Of a stretch of 64,000 nucleotides of DNA, positions 42,809-55,900 are shown in pieces. The stretch's first letter is position 1. Each line of letters starts with the position of its first letter. The notes beneath the pieces were generated by a model that ran no database searches, was not told where the DNA came from, and was given only the letters and a program-made list of their open reading frames with translations. Made by a program: the position numbers and the translations under genes. The stretch comes from JADLGL01 sp050184415 (GTDB taxonomy: Bacteria > Pseudomonadota > Alphaproteobacteria > Rhizobiales > Kaistiaceae), in assembly GCA_050184415.1 (NCBI GenBank), contig JBFXAJ010000003.1:1-64000 (forward strand), in the 5' to 3' direction.

Positions 42809-42898
42809 ATGACCTTCGACCTCTGGCTCGGCGCCGTCGTGTCGGTGCTGCTGCTCGGCTACCTCGTCTTCGCTCTCCTCCGGCCCGAGAAATTCTGA
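42809..42898 (+). CDS. kdpF: Potassium-transporting ATPase KdpF subunit
   Basis: 29-residue one-helix protein that stabilises the KdpFABC complex. It reads MTFDLWLGAVVSVLLLGYLV and ends FALLRPEKF, the LLRPEKF tail being the hallmark of KdpF. It precedes kdpA by 9 bases. Confidence 0.9.
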   Translation: MTFDLWLGAVVSVLLLGYLVFALLRPEKF

Positions 42899-42907
42899 GC
42901 CGTCCCG

Positions 42908-44622
42908 ATGGCGTCCGACATTCTCCAGTTCATCGTCTTCGGCGTGGCGCTGGTGCTCCTCGCCTGGCCGCTCGGCACCTACATGGCGAAGGTCTTCGCC
43001 GGCGAACGCACATTGTTCGCGCCGGTCTTCGGACCGGTCGAGCGAACGCTGTACCGCGCCGCACGGATCGATACCGGCAGCGGTCCCCAGGGCCAAAGCT
43101 GGGGTCGCTATGCGATCTCCGTGCTTGCCTTCAACCTCGCCGGCTGGGTCGTCCTCTATCTGATCCTCCGCTTCCAGAACGTGCTGCCCTGGAATCCGCA
43201 GGATCTTCCGGGGCTGGCACCAGATCTTGCTTTCAACACGGCAGTCTCCTTCGTCACCAACACCAACTGGCAGGCCTATGGGGGCGAGACCACGCTGTCC
43301 TATTTCAGCCAGATGGTCGGCCTGACGGTGCAGAACTTCGTTTCCGCCGGCACCGGCATAGCGGTAGGCGTTGCCGTCATCCGGGGCTTCTTCGGCCGCG
43401 AGCAGCGGACGGTCGGCAATTTCTGGGCCGACCTCACGCGGGCGGTTCTCTACGTGCTCCTGCCGCTCTCGATCATCGTCTCGCTGATCCTTTCCTGGCA
43501 GGGCGTGCCCCAGAACCTATCGTCCTATGTCGATGCGACGACGGTGGAGGGCGCGAACCAGCTCATCGCCCAGGGTCCGGTGGCCTCGCAGGTCGCGATC
43601 AAGCAGCTCGGCACCAATGGCGGCGGCTTCTTCAGCGCTAACTCCGCCGTCCCCTATGAGAACCCGACGCCGCTCTCGAACTTCGTCGAGATGCTGTCGA
43701 TCCTCCTCATCCCGGCCGCGTTCTGCTTCCTCTTCGGGCGGATGGTGAAGGACCGGCGCCAGGGCATCGCGATCTTCGCCGCGATGGCCGCGATCTTCGT
43801 CGGCGCGCTCACCCTCACCTACAGCTCCGAGATGGCGGGCAATTCCCTCCTTGCCGGGCAGCCGATCGACCAGACCGCCGGCAACATGGAGGGCAAGGAG
43901 GTCCGGTTCGGCACTGGCAACTCCGCCCTGTGGGCCACAGCCACGACCGCGGCCTCGAACGGCTCGGTCAACTCGATGCATGACAGCTACACGCCGCTGG
44001 GTGCGGTCGGGCCGCTTCTCCTGATGCAGGTCGGTGAGGTGGTCTTTGGCGGTGTCGGCTCCGGCTTCTACGGCATGCTCCTCTTCGTCGTGCTGACGGT
44101 GTTCATCGCCGGGCTGATGGTAGGACGAACGCCGGAATATCTCGGCAAGAAGATCGAGGCGAAGGAGGTGAAACTCGCCCTCCTCGCCTTCTTCATCATG
44201 CCGATCGGCATCCTGATGTTCGGGGCGATCGCCGCCCTTGTCCCGGCCGGATACTCGACGGTGCAGGATGCCGGACCGCACGGCTGGAGCGAGATCCTCT
44301 ACGCCTACACCTCCGCGACCGGGAACAATGGCTCCGCTTTTGCCGGTTTCACCGCGAACGTGCCGTTCCACGACACCATGCTCGGCATCGCCATGCTGCT
44401 CGGCCGGTTCGCGATGCTGATCCCGATGCTCGCGGTCGCGGGCTCGCTCGCCGCGAAGAAGGTGGCGCCGCCATCGGCCGGCACCTTCCCGACGCACACG
44501 CCGCTCTTCGTCACCCTCCTCGTCGCCGTGATCATCGTGATCGGCGCACTCACCTTCGTGCCGGCCCTCGTCCTCGGCCCGGTCGCGGAGCAGGCGGCGA
44601 TGGCAGCCGGCCAGACCTTCTG

Positions 44623-44623
<1 letters not shown>
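42908..44623 (+). CDS. kdpA: Potassium-transporting ATPase potassium-binding subunit KdpA
   Basis: 571 residues, about ten transmembrane helices; a channel-like subunit of the high-affinity K+ pump related to Trk/Ktr transporters. Selectivity-filter-type segments are seen in FVTNTNWQAYGGE, KQLGTNGGGFF (the key NGGG loop), and TATTAASNGSVN, and the fourth in SATGNNGSAFAG. Length is normal. Its stop shares one base with the kdpB start, so translation is coupled. Confidence 0.97.
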
Positions 44624-46698
<2,075 letters not shown>

Positions 46699-46706
46699 GA
46701 CACGCC

Positions 46707-47303
46707 ATGCTTGCACAGCTTCGTCCGACCCTCGTCATGATCCTGTCGATGACGGTCCTGTTCGGTCTCCTCTATCCGCTGGCCATGACCGGAATCAGCC
46801 AGATCGCGTTCCCATCGCAGGCCGATGGCAGCCTCATCCGCGACGCCGACGGCACGGTGATCGGCTCGAGCCTCGTCGCGCAGGGCTTCGCCGATCCGCG
46901 CTATTTCCAGCCGCGGCCCTCCGGCGCCGGCGCGGGCTATGACGCCGCCGCCACGAGCGGCCGCAATCTAGGCCCCACCAGCGCCACTTTGATCGCCGCC
47001 GTCACCGAGCGCACCGTCGCGCTGATCCCGGAGGCCAATGGCCGGCTGATTCCGATCGATCTCGTGACCGCGTCCGGCTCGGGCCTCGACCCGCACATCT
47101 CGCCGGCTGCGGCCGAGCTGCAGGTGGAACGCGTCGCCGTCGCGCGCGGCCTCGATCCGGCGGTCGTGCGGGAGCTGGTCGCCGACAACACCGAAGGCCG
47201 CACTCTCGGCCTTCTCGGCGAGCCAAGGGTGAACGTGCTACTCCTCAACCTCGCGCTCGACGCCTTGGCGGCGCCGGCCGCAATGGTCACCCCGCCGGCC
47301 TGA
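46707..47303 (+). CDS. kdpC: Potassium-transporting ATPase KdpC subunit
   Basis: 198 residues with one N-terminal transmembrane helix (LVMILSMTVLFGLLYPLAMTG) and a periplasmic domain. Family motifs: GSSLVAQGFADPRYFQPRPS, the SAAGYDA-like AGAGYDAAATSGRNLGPTS, SGSGLDPHISPAAAELQ, and the end LLGEPRVNVLLLNLAL. 8 bases after kdpB. Unusually, kdpD does not follow directly: an ABC exporter gene pair lies between. Confidence 0.96.
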   Translation: MLAQLRPTLVMILSMTVLFGLLYPLAMTGISQIAFPSQADGSLIRDADGTVIGSSLVAQGFADPRYFQPRPSGAGAGYDAAATSGRNLGPTSATLIAAVTERTVALIPEANGRLIPIDLVTASGSGLDPHISPAAAELQVERVAVARGLDPAVVRELVADNTEGRTLGLLGEPRVNVLLLNLALDALAAPAAMVTPPA

Positions 47304-47326
47304 GCCGGTATACTCCGAGCCGACCC

Positions 47327-48214
47327 ATGGCCGTGATCGAACTCTCCGGCGTCACCAAGGCCTACGGACGGCAGCGTGGCATCTTCGATGTGGACCTCGC
47401 GGTGGCCGCGGGCGAAGCCTTCGGCTATCTCGGCCCGAACGGTGCCGGCAAGACGACGACGATCCGGCTTCTCCTCGACTTCATCCGCCCGACGAGGGGG
47501 AGCGTCCGGGTCCTCGAGCAGTCACCGCGCCTCCGTGCCGTCCGCCGTCGCGTTGGCTACCTCGCGGGCGAGCTCGCGCTCTACGACCGCTACAGCGGGA
47601 TGGAGATGCTCACGTTCCTCGACCATCTGCGCGGGGGCGGCTCGCTTCCCTACGCACGTACGCTCGCCGAGCGGCTCGACCTCGATCTGAGGCGCGCGAT
47701 CGGGAAGCTGTCGAAAGGCAACAAGCAGAAGATTGGCGTCGTCCAGGCGCTGATGCATCGGCCCGAGCTCTTGATCCTCGACGAGCCAACCTCGGGGTTG
47801 GATCCGCTGATGCAGCAGGTGTTCGTCGAGCTGATCGCGGAGCATCGCCGCGACGGCGCCACCGTGTTCCTGTCCTCTCATGTCCTCAGCGAGGTGGAGC
47901 GCCTCGCCGACCGCGTCGCGATCATCCGCGAAGGCCGCATCGTCGAGGTCGCGACGCTGGAGGAGCTGCGCCGCCGCGCCGTGCAGCAGTTCGTCATCAC
48001 CTTCGACGAGGATGTCCCCGTCGAGCGTTTCGCTGCCATCCGCAACATCGCCGATGTGAGGATGGCTGGGCGCACCTTGACGTGCAGCGTCACCGGCTCG
48101 GTCGACCCGCTGGTGAAGGCCATTGTCGATTTCCGCGTCGCGAACATCGTCAGCTTCGGTGCCGACCTCGAGGCGCTGTTCCTGTCGTATTACCGCGGAG
48201 GGAACGGTGCTTAA
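47327..48214 (+). CDS. ABC-2 exporter ATP-binding protein, inserted between kdpC and kdpD
   Basis: 295 residues. Walker A GPNGAGKTTT is at about residues 36-45, the Q-loop region DFIRPTRGSVRVLEQ, the signature as LSKGNKQKIG at about 128, and Walker B LLILDEPTSGLDPLMQQ. The switch histidine is in LSSHVLSEVERLADR. The C-terminal extension resembles CcmA/DrrA-type drug and bacteriocin exporters. It overlaps the permease gene by eight bases, so the pair is translationally coupled. Substrate unknown. Confidence 0.93.
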   Translation: MAVIELSGVTKAYGRQRGIFDVDLAVAAGEAFGYLGPNGAGKTTTIRLLLDFIRPTRGSVRVLEQSPRLRAVRRRVGYLAGELALYDRYSGMEMLTFLDHLRGGGSLPYARTLAERLDLDLRRAIGKLSKGNKQKIGVVQALMHRPELLILDEPTSGLDPLMQQVFVELIAEHRRDGATVFLSSHVLSEVERLADRVAIIREGRIVEVATLEELRRRAVQQFVITFDEDVPVERFAAIRNIADVRMAGRTLTCSVTGSVDPLVKAIVDFRVANIVSFGADLEALFLSYYRGGNGA

Positions 48215-49013
48215 CAATGTCTTCCTCAAGACGCTCCGCGACCGCCGCCGCAGCCTCGTCTGGTGGTCGCTCGGCGTATTCGTCTTTGCCCTGTTCATTG
48301 GGCTGTTCTGGCCGATTCTCCGTGATTCGCAGGACCAGCTCCGGACGGTTCTCGCAACCTTCCCGGACGAGCTCTTCGGCCTGTTTGGCGTTGCCTCGGC
48401 GGACGAAATGTTCACGCCGGCCGGGTATGTTTCCAGCCGCGCCTTCGGCCTCCTCGTCCCCGTAGTCTTCGCCGTCTACGCCGCCGCAATGGGCGCGCAG
48501 CTCATCGCGGGCGAGGAAGAGGCGCACACGATGGACCTTCTCCTCGCCAACCCGGTCCCACGCGAGCGCATTGTCTGGCAGAAGTGGCTGGCCATGGTGG
48601 CGGTGATGGCCATCCTTGGCCTCGCGCTTCTCGCGGCGGTCGTGATCGCCGACATCGCCTTTGGTCTCGGCATACCGTTCGACCGCTACTTCGCCGCGTC
48701 CTTGCAGGCGACCCTCCTCGGTCTGGTGTTCGGCTCGGTCGCGTTTGCCGCGGGGGCGCTGGGTGCCCCTCGCGGTTTGACGCTCGGCATCGTCTCCGCG
48801 CTCGCGGTGGCGACGTTTCTGGTCAATTCGCTCGGCACCGTGACCGACTGGATGGAGAAGGTGCGCGTCGTCTCGCCGTTCTACTACTACGACTCCAAGC
48901 GCCCGCTCGTTGAGGGCTTCGACGTCGTCAACGCGCTCATCCTCGCGGCCGTCGCGGTCGCCGGCGTGCTCGTTGCCCGGTGGGGCTTCCCGCGGCGCGA
49001 CGTCCGGATCTAG
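48207..49013 (+). CDS. ABC-2 type permease partner
   Basis: 268 residues from GTG 48207, which lies after GCGGAGGGAAC. Six transmembrane helices can be drawn: the first in LVWWSLGVFVFALFIGLFW, then about 80-100, 125-150, 160-180, 190-205 and the last before the basic tail GFPRRDVRI. The sequence GEEEAHTMDLLLANPVPR after helix 2 is typical of ABC-2 permeases. It ends 9 bases before kdpD, so it may be read into the sensor gene. Confidence 0.88.
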   Translation: MLNNVFLKTLRDRRRSLVWWSLGVFVFALFIGLFWPILRDSQDQLRTVLATFPDELFGLFGVASADEMFTPAGYVSSRAFGLLVPVVFAVYAAAMGAQLIAGEEEAHTMDLLLANPVPRERIVWQKWLAMVAVMAILGLALLAAVVIADIAFGLGIPFDRYFAASLQATLLGLVFGSVAFAAGALGAPRGLTLGIVSALAVATFLVNSLGTVTDWMEKVRVVSPFYYYDSKRPLVEGFDVVNALILAAVAVAGVLVARWGFPRRDVRI

Positions 49014-49022
49014 GCGGCGACG

Positions 49023-51737
49023 ATGTCGGTCGACGACCTTCGGCCGGAACCGGAAGCGCTTCTCGCCGAGGCCTGGAAGGAAGGCCGCGGCAAGCTCAAG
49101 GTGTTCCTCGGCGCCGCTCCCGGTGTCGGCAAGACCTACGCGATGCTCGAGCTCGCGCGGCGGCGGAAGGCCGAGGGCGTGGATGTCGTCATCGGCATCG
49201 TGGAGACCCACGGCCGGGCGGAGACCGCCGCCTTGATCGCGGACCTCGAGGTCCTGCCGCGCGAGGAGGTCGATTATCGCGGCCGGACGTTTCAGGAGCT
49301 CGATCTCGACGCGGTGCTGAAACGGCGGCCGGCGGTCGTCGTCATCGACGAGCTCGCGCATTCAAACCTTCCCGAGAGCCGCCATCCGAAACGCTGGCTC
49401 GACATCGAGGAGGTTCTCGACGCCGGCATCGACGTCTTCACGACCCTGAACATCCAACACCTCGAAAGCCTCAACGACGTCGTCGCGAGGATCACCGGGG
49501 TCCACGTTCGGGAAACCGTCCCCGACAGCGTGATGTCGCTCGCCGACGAGATCGAGCTGATCGACCTCCCGGCCGAGGAGCTGATCGAGCGGCTCCGGGC
49601 GGGGAAGGTCTACGTGCCTGAGCAGATCGGCCGGGCGATGCAGAACTTCTTCTCCAAGGGCAACCTGACCGCCCTTCGCGAGCTTGCGATGCGCGTCGCG
49701 GCCGACCGCGTCGACGCCGAGATGACCGCCCATATGCGGTCGCACGCGATCGCCGGCCCGTGGCCAGCCCATGACCGCATCCTCGTCTGCATCAACGAAT
49801 CCCCGGTCGCGAAGGCGCTGATCCGCGCCGCCAAGCGGATGGCGGAACGCGCGCATGCGCCGTGGATCGCGGTGCGCGTGATCACGCCGTTCTCCGAGAC
49901 GCTGCCGGATGCCGCGAAGGACGGGATCGCCGACGCGGAGCGGCTCGCCGACTCCCTCGGCGCCGAGGTCGTCTCCCTGAACTCCGAAGGGCACGTCGCG
50001 GAGGAGATCCTCGCCTTCGCCCGCTCACGCAATGTGACGAGGATCGTCATCGGGCGAGAACGGCCGCGCCGCCTTCTGGCGCATTTCCTCCGCGAGGGTG
50101 TGACTCAGAAGCTGATCCGGTCGGCAACCGACTTTGAGGTCATCCTCATCTCCCCGGACAGCGCGGCGCGGAAGGCCGTGATCCAGCCGCCCAAGATCGC
50201 TCCGGACCGAAACCTCATTCACTACCTCGCCGCTGCCGGCATCGTCGCAGCGGCGTCCCTCCTGGCATTCTTGGTCGAACGGTTGTTCCCAGTCGCTGGC
50301 CTGTCGCTCATCTTCCTGGTCGGGGTGCTCGTAACTGCGACCTGGTTTGGGCTGTGGCCCTCGCTCTTTGCCAGCGTCCTCTCCTTCCTCGCCTACAATT
50401 TCTTTTTCACCGAGCCGCGTTTCAGCCTCACGGTTGCGAACGAGGCGACGGTCCTTACGTTGGTCCTGTTCCTGGTCGTGTCGGTGATCGCGGGGAACCT
50501 CGCCGCGCGGCTTCGCATGCAGGTCGACGCCCAGCGCGAGATCGCCAAGCGCACCACCAACCTCTATGAGTTCAGCCGCAAGATCGCGAGCGCAGCGACC
50601 TTCGACGACGTGGTCTGGGCCGCCGTGCACCACGTGGCCTCGACCCTCAATTGCCGCTCGCTCATCCTCGTCCCCGATGCCGATGGCGGGCTCCGGATCG
50701 CCGGCGGCTATCCGCCGGAGGACGAGCTCCCGGTCAAGGACCAGGGCGCAGCGGCCTGGGCCTGGGATCATGGCGAGCCGGCGGGCTGGGGATCGCCTAC
50801 CCTGCCAACGGCCGACTGGCTCTTCCTGCCGCTCAAGACAACCGAAGGGACGCACGGGCTGCTCGGCGTCTCCTTCGCGCGGGGGGCCTTCCTCGTGCCG
50901 GACCAGCGGCGCCTGCTTGACGTCCTCGTCGACCAGGTGGCGATCGTCGTCGAGCGGACCAAGCTCGCCGCCGGCATGGAGGAGACCCGGCTCCTGTCGG
51001 AGACCGAGCGACTTCGCGCCGCCCTCCTATCCTCGGTCAGCCACGATCTCCGCACGCCGCTCGCATCGATCCTCGGCGCCGCCACCGGCCTTCTCGATCC
51101 GGGCATCAACCTCAAGCCGCCGGAGCGCCGCGAGCTCGTCGAGACCATCCGGGACGAAGGCGAGCGGCTGAACCGCTACGTGCAGAACCTCCTCGACATG
51201 ACCCGGATCAGCTACGGCGCACTCAAGCTGCGCGAGGAGTGGATCGACCCGCGCGAGCTGATCGGCAGCGCCGTGCGGCGGCTCCAGCGCGAGCTCGCCG
51301 GGCATGAGGTCCGCATCGAGGCGCCGGCCGACCTGCGGCCGATCCGGGGCGATCCCGTCCTCCTCGAGCAGGCGCTGGTCAACATCCTCGACAACGCGGC
51401 AAAATACGCCCCGGCGGGCACTGCGATCGAGGTGGCCGCAAGGGCCGCGGATCCGGTGCTGCGCATAGTGGTGAAGGACCACGGCGCCGGCATCTCCGAG
51501 GCGGACCGCCCCAAGGTGTTCGACATGTTCCACCGGGTGGAGGCCATGGACGTCCAACGGGCGGGCACGGGGCTCGGCCTTGCGATCACCAAGGGGATCG
51601 TCGAGGCGCATGGCGGAACGGTCCGCGCGGCAGAGCCTGCCGACGGCATCGGCACCGCGATCGAGATCGAGCTGCCGATCCCGAAGGAGCCGCCGCCATC
51701 GCCTCTCGGAACCGATGCGGAGGCCGCGGAGCGATGA
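49023..51737 (+). CDS. kdpD: Osmosensitive potassium channel sensor histidine kinase KdpD
   Basis: 904-residue sensor kinase. The N-terminal KdpD domain has the Walker A-like GAAPGVGKT at residues 30-38 and the GRAETAAL and DELAHSN segments. A universal-stress-protein domain follows (about 245-370), then four membrane helices (about 395-495, DUF4118), a GAF-like domain (about 515-640), HisKA with the phosphorylated His in SSVSHDLRTPLASILG, and HATPase with NILDNAAKYAP, DHGAGI and GTGLGLAI. Its end overlaps kdpE by four bases. Controls kdpFABC in response to K+ limitation. Confidence 0.96.
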   Translation: MSVDDLRPEPEALLAEAWKEGRGKLKVFLGAAPGVGKTYAMLELARRRKAEGVDVVIGIVETHGRAETAALIADLEVLPREEVDYRGRTFQELDLDAVLKRRPAVVVIDELAHSNLPESRHPKRWLDIEEVLDAGIDVFTTLNIQHLESLNDVVARITGVHVRETVPDSVMSLADEIELIDLPAEELIERLRAGKVYVPEQIGRAMQNFFSKGNLTALRELAMRVAADRVDAEMTAHMRSHAIAGPWPAHDRILVCINESPVAKALIRAAKRMAERAHAPWIAVRVITPFSETLPDAAKDGIADAERLADSLGAEVVSLNSEGHVAEEILAFARSRNVTRIVIGRERPRRLLAHFLREGVTQKLIRSATDFEVILISPDSAARKAVIQPPKIAPDRNLIHYLAAAGIVAAASLLAFLVERLFPVAGLSLIFLVGVLVTATWFGLWPSLFASVLSFLAYNFFFTEPRFSLTVANEATVLTLVLFLVVSVIAGNLAARLRMQVDAQREIAKRTTNLYEFSRKIASAATFDDVVWAAVHHVASTLNCRSLILVPDADGGLRIAGGYPPEDELPVKDQGAAAWAWDHGEPAGWGSPTLPTADWLFLPLKTTEGTHGLLGVSFARGAFLVPDQRRLLDVLVDQVAIVVERTKLAAGMEETRLLSETERLRAALLSSVSHDLRTPLASILGAATGLLDPGINLKPPERRELVETIRDEGERLNRYVQNLLDMTRISYGALKLREEWIDPRELIGSAVRRLQRELAGHEVRIEAPADLRPIRGDPVLLEQALVNILDNAAKYAPAGTAIEVAARAADPVLRIVVKDHGAGISEADRPKVFDMFHRVEAMDVQRAGTGLGLAITKGIVEAHGGTVRAAEPADGIGTAIEIELPIPKEPPPSPLGTDAEAAER

Positions 51738-52429
51738 TCAGACCGCGCATCCTCGTCGTCGACGACGAGCCGCAGATCCAGAAACTCCTGCGCATCGCGC
51801 TCGAGGCGAACGAGTTCACGGTGGTGACGGTTGGGAACGGAGCCGAAGGCATCGCCCGCACCGCCGTCGAGAAGCCTGATCTCGTGATTCTCGACCTCGG
51901 CCTGCCCGACATGGACGGCAAGGAGGTGATCGCCCGCATCCGCGAGTGGTCGTCGGTGCCGATCCTGATTCTGTCCGTCCGTGAGGGAGAGGCGGAAAAG
52001 GTCGCCGCGCTCGACGGCGGTGCCAACGACTATGTCGTCAAGCCGTTCGGCGTCGCCGAGCTTCTCGCCCGAGTGCGCGCCCTCCTGCGGAGCGCCATTC
52101 CCGACCTCACACCCGAGCCAGCGGAGCTGATCGTTGGCGATCTCACGGTCGACATCGCCCGGCACGAGGTTCGCCAGCGCGGCGAGGTCGTGAAAGTCAC
52201 CCGAAAGGAGTTCGACCTCCTCCGCCTCCTCGCCCGCCATGCCGGCCGGATCGTGACCCACCAGCAGCTCCTGCGCGGCGTTTGGGGCAAGGCGCATGAG
52301 CACGACACGCAGTACCTGCGCGTCTTCATCGGCCAGCTCCGCCACAAGCTCGGCGACGACCCCGCGCTGCCGACCTACATCCTCAACGAGCCGGGCGTTG
52401 GCTATCGACTCCTCGACGACCCGCATTGA
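51734..52429 (+). CDS. kdpE: KDP operon response regulator KdpE
   Basis: 231 residues, OmpR/PhoB type. The receiver domain has the acidic pocket in LVVDDEP and the phosphorylation site D54 in LVILDLGLPDMDG, followed by the lysine in VVKPFG. The winged-helix DNA-binding domain covers residues 130-228 (GDLTVDIARHEVRQRG, then LRGVWGKAHEHDTQYLRVFI). ATGA overlap with kdpD. Expected target is the kdp promoter, where an 11-base-period direct repeat is seen at 42603-42623. Confidence 0.96.
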   Translation: MIRPRILVVDDEPQIQKLLRIALEANEFTVVTVGNGAEGIARTAVEKPDLVILDLGLPDMDGKEVIARIREWSSVPILILSVREGEAEKVAALDGGANDYVVKPFGVAELLARVRALLRSAIPDLTPEPAELIVGDLTVDIARHEVRQRGEVVKVTRKEFDLLRLLARHAGRIVTHQQLLRGVWGKAHEHDTQYLRVFIGQLRHKLGDDPALPTYILNEPGVGYRLLDDPH

Positions 52430-52582
52430 TATCCGCCCGACAAGCGCTCCGAAGGAGAAAATGGCCGAAGCTGAGACTGAGTTCATTTTTCCGCCTCCCG
52501 CCTTCCCCCAGAGGCTCGAAGTCTGCGACCTGGAGGAGGGGCAACATGTCGGCCGTGGCCGTTGCGCTCCTTCCATGAAACG

Positions 52583-52985
52583 CTATTCCGGCCAGCCCGC
52601 TCCGGTCGACGCAGCCGCGTTCGGCGCCCGCGCCCGCCGGCGGCCGAAGAGGCGGAGGGTCGAGACCTGCCTTACGGCGAGCTCAGCGACGAACGCCAGC
52701 AGGGCCAGAAGGAGCCAGACCGACCATTCCGGCCGAGCAATCCGGCCACGCGCCAGATCGACCGCGAGAGCCCCGTCGAGGACGGCTCCGCCGTCAGCGC
52801 CGCAAGCGTCGGCGGGAGCGACGGGTCGGCATGGCCGAGCTGGAGGCGATAATGTGGAGGACCAATTCCCGGGGTTCCGAGGAGGGCGTATGGTCGTTGT
52901 TGCGCGAGTGCCCCTTCGTTAGGTGCCAGTGCGGTCCTGTTGGCGTTCAGCCATCGTGGAAGACCGAAGCTTCTCCACGGCACTT
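52583..52985 (-). pseudogene. Eroded reading frame downstream of the giant VWA gene
   Basis: On the minus strand, a frame reading KEVPWRSFGLPRWLNA, then YALLGTPGIGPPHYRLQLGH and ADPSLPPTLAALTAEP looks like real protein, but its hydrophobic C-terminal anchor (EWSVWLLLALLAFVAELAVR) is in another frame and ends at 52583. This suggests the 3' end of a membrane-anchored gene with a frameshift. The end, a single helix plus a basic tail, resembles that of BatA- or VWA-type membrane proteins. Its start is lost. The gap 52430-52582 contains nothing recognised. Confidence 0.4.
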
Positions 52986-52987
52986 CC

Positions 52988-55900
52988 TTATAGCGCGCCC
53001 GCCACGACCCTCTGCTCCTCGCCCTCGCGGATGACGACCGCCTGCTCCGGGCCGTCGCCGACGCGGAGGCGGTAGTTGCCGGGAGGCAGCGGCACCGGAT
53101 CGCCAGCCACGACGCCCGCCGCGACTTCGACGCCTGCTGCATCGAGGACGACGAAGGGCAGAGCGGTCGCCTGCTCGATCGCGGCGCCGAGGGCGGCCTG
53201 GTCGCCGGCGTCGAAATAGGCGCCGGCGCCGGCCTCGGCCCAGGTCTCGAACAGGGCACGGGTCGCCGGATCGTCGATGGCGAAGCCGACGATATTGAGC
53301 CGAACCTCGAAGCCTTCCGCCCGAAGGGCAGCGATCTCGGCGAGCGGGTCACCGCCACAAGTCTCCTCGCCATCGGTGATGAGGACGATGATTCGGGAAC
53401 CGGCGGCTTCGGCGAGGTCGTCGGCCGCGGCGCGGAGACTCGCCGCGATTGGCGTTCGCGCCAGGTTCACCGACTGCACACGATCAATCGCCGCCGCGAA
53501 TGCGGCACGATCGAGTGGAGCCAGCGGTAGGAAAAGCTCCTGCTCGCACGATTCCGGGCGGTCGTGGCCGAAGACGCGAAGCGCCACCGGGAGGCGGTCA
53601 GGCAGGATCTCGGCACCGAGCGTGCGCAGGACATCCTTGGCGATATCGATCCGGCGCCGGTCGCCGAGGCGCTGGAGCATGCTCCCCGAAGCGTCAAGGA
53701 TGACGGCCATGGCGACCGGCCCATGGGCGCCGTCGTCTGCACCGACACCGTCGCTCCGCGCTGCCAGCTCGACGATGAGGGTGCCCGGCTCCGGTGGCGT
53801 CGTCTCAGCGGTAATTGTGAAGGCGTATGAAGCCGGGCGCGCTAGCCACGTCACGAGGCGCCGGTACGTGAGTTCGGCATCACCCTGCGACGAGAAGCGC
53901 GACATGTGACCATGCGTGCCGGCCCAATCCGACAAGAGATTTACTTGCGCCTGTGCTCGTTGCGGGTCGCTGTCCACCGGGAGATACAGGCTGAAAACGT
54001 CGGGTCTAGCGATGGCCATGGCGCGCCACAGTTCCACGTTCCTCTCCGCTCGGGCAGCAAACGAAGCGTCAGTAATCACGACCAACGCCCGGTTCCCGGG
54101 ACGCTGAGCGAGTTGGGTCAATGCGAACAAAACGGCGCTTTCGGCGTCGCTAGACTGATCGCGGAACGGGTAGGCATGAAGCGCGCCGTAAACGACCCCT
54201 CTTGCCGCGGTCCATTCCGGTATCAGGAAGCTCTCGGCTTCGCTGCGGAAGGGCAGGAGATTGATCGCCTCACGCTGCGGATCGAGTTCGAGCGCAAGCC
54301 GTCTAACCATCCGCTCGATCGCTCCATGCAGCGCACCTACGCTGCCGCTCGTGTCCCAGGCGACCGTGATCGAAGCGATCGGTTGCACGACTCGAACCCG
54401 CCACTCCCCTGGAGATGCGACCGCAGTCATGGTTGCGGGATCGTTCGCCTCGGGCGTGAAAGGAACCTCGGTACCGTCCGGCGCCAAGAGTGACAACGAA
54501 ACCTGCGGCGCGAGTCCGTCGGGGAAGCGCGCATGCAGCAGACGTGTCCCCTCCGGGAGCTCCACGGAGTACCAATGCTCGATCGTCCCACGTCGGACCT
54601 CGCCGCGCGTAGAGACGCCGAGAGCAAGGGGCGTTGGTGCGCTCGCATCAGTGCTGATCGGGCTCGGGACGGCGACGGAGGAAGCGACGCCGACATCGAA
54701 CGGACCTACGGCGGACAGATCGCCCCAGAGCCCTAGAATTGTCGGGCCCGGTGTCTCTCGGATCTCGATGCGGTCCGGCATGGCGATGACGCCTTGAGCC
54801 GGATCGAGCACCGTGAAACGTAGCGCTCGTGCCAGAACCGGCCCCGACAGTGGCAGCGGCTGCGCACCTTCCGTCGCTCCAAGTTCAAACTCTCCGAGTT
54901 CCTCCCACGGGCCTAGAGGCCCATGGCTACTGGCCGCGATAGCGATGCGTCGGATACGCTGGTCCGGCCGAGTATCGCTTCGCTCATGCCACACGAGCGC
55001 ACCAAGATCGGCAAGGCGACGATCGCGGAAGCCGATCACCCAGACCGGACCCTCGGCGCGATTGGACGGCAGTAGAACCGGATTCCGACCCGGCCAAACG
55101 GCACCCTCCCCGATGAAAGGCTGGGATCCGGTACCCACCGCCCAGACGACGTGACCGCCAAGTCGTCGGTCCGCAAGGTCGAAGCCGTTCGGATCAAGGA
55201 CATGACCTGGAGGCGCAATTGCTTGGAACTCCGCGAGCGTGGCGAACGCAGCGCGAGGGTCACCGCTGGCCGCAGATAGCGGGACAAGGCGAATAGCGAC
55301 GGCCAGGATCGGGCGGTTGAAAGGAAACGCCTGCCCGCGGACGGCGGGAGATAGGGCACCCTCCAGCACCCGCGTGAAGGAGGCACCATCGGTCGAAAGC
55401 TCGATCGCGAAGTCGGACAGACGGTCCCCTGGCAATGGGCTGCGTGCCGGTTCCAGGACCACTCCGGCGACCGGGACTGGTGTCCCGTTTCCGGCGAGCC
55501 AAATGGTGACAGGGTCGCCCATCGCCAACCGAGCGCCGCTCAGGTCGATGACGTCATCGATGAGCTGGTCCGCAGCTGGCGGATCGGCGGTAGCACCCAG
55601 CGCATTCCACGCGAGATTGATCCCGCCGGCGAGTTGCGGTGGAAGGGCGCTGTGGGGGTGCGGGTCGACCAAAGGGACGCCTGCGGCGACCCGGAAAGTC
55701 ACTTGGGTTGTTGCCGGACTATACCCCTGGTGCGCTGCTTCGATTTCCAGCGTCACCCGGCCATCGGGTACGTCTGCGGGCACACTGAACGACAATACAA
55801 ACGTCATCTCCCGCGCAGGCGGAAGATCGATCGTCTCTGGAAGGCCGTCGATCTCCCAGCGCTCGTCGCTCAGCCAAGTGCGGGTCGATATCGGGAGAGC

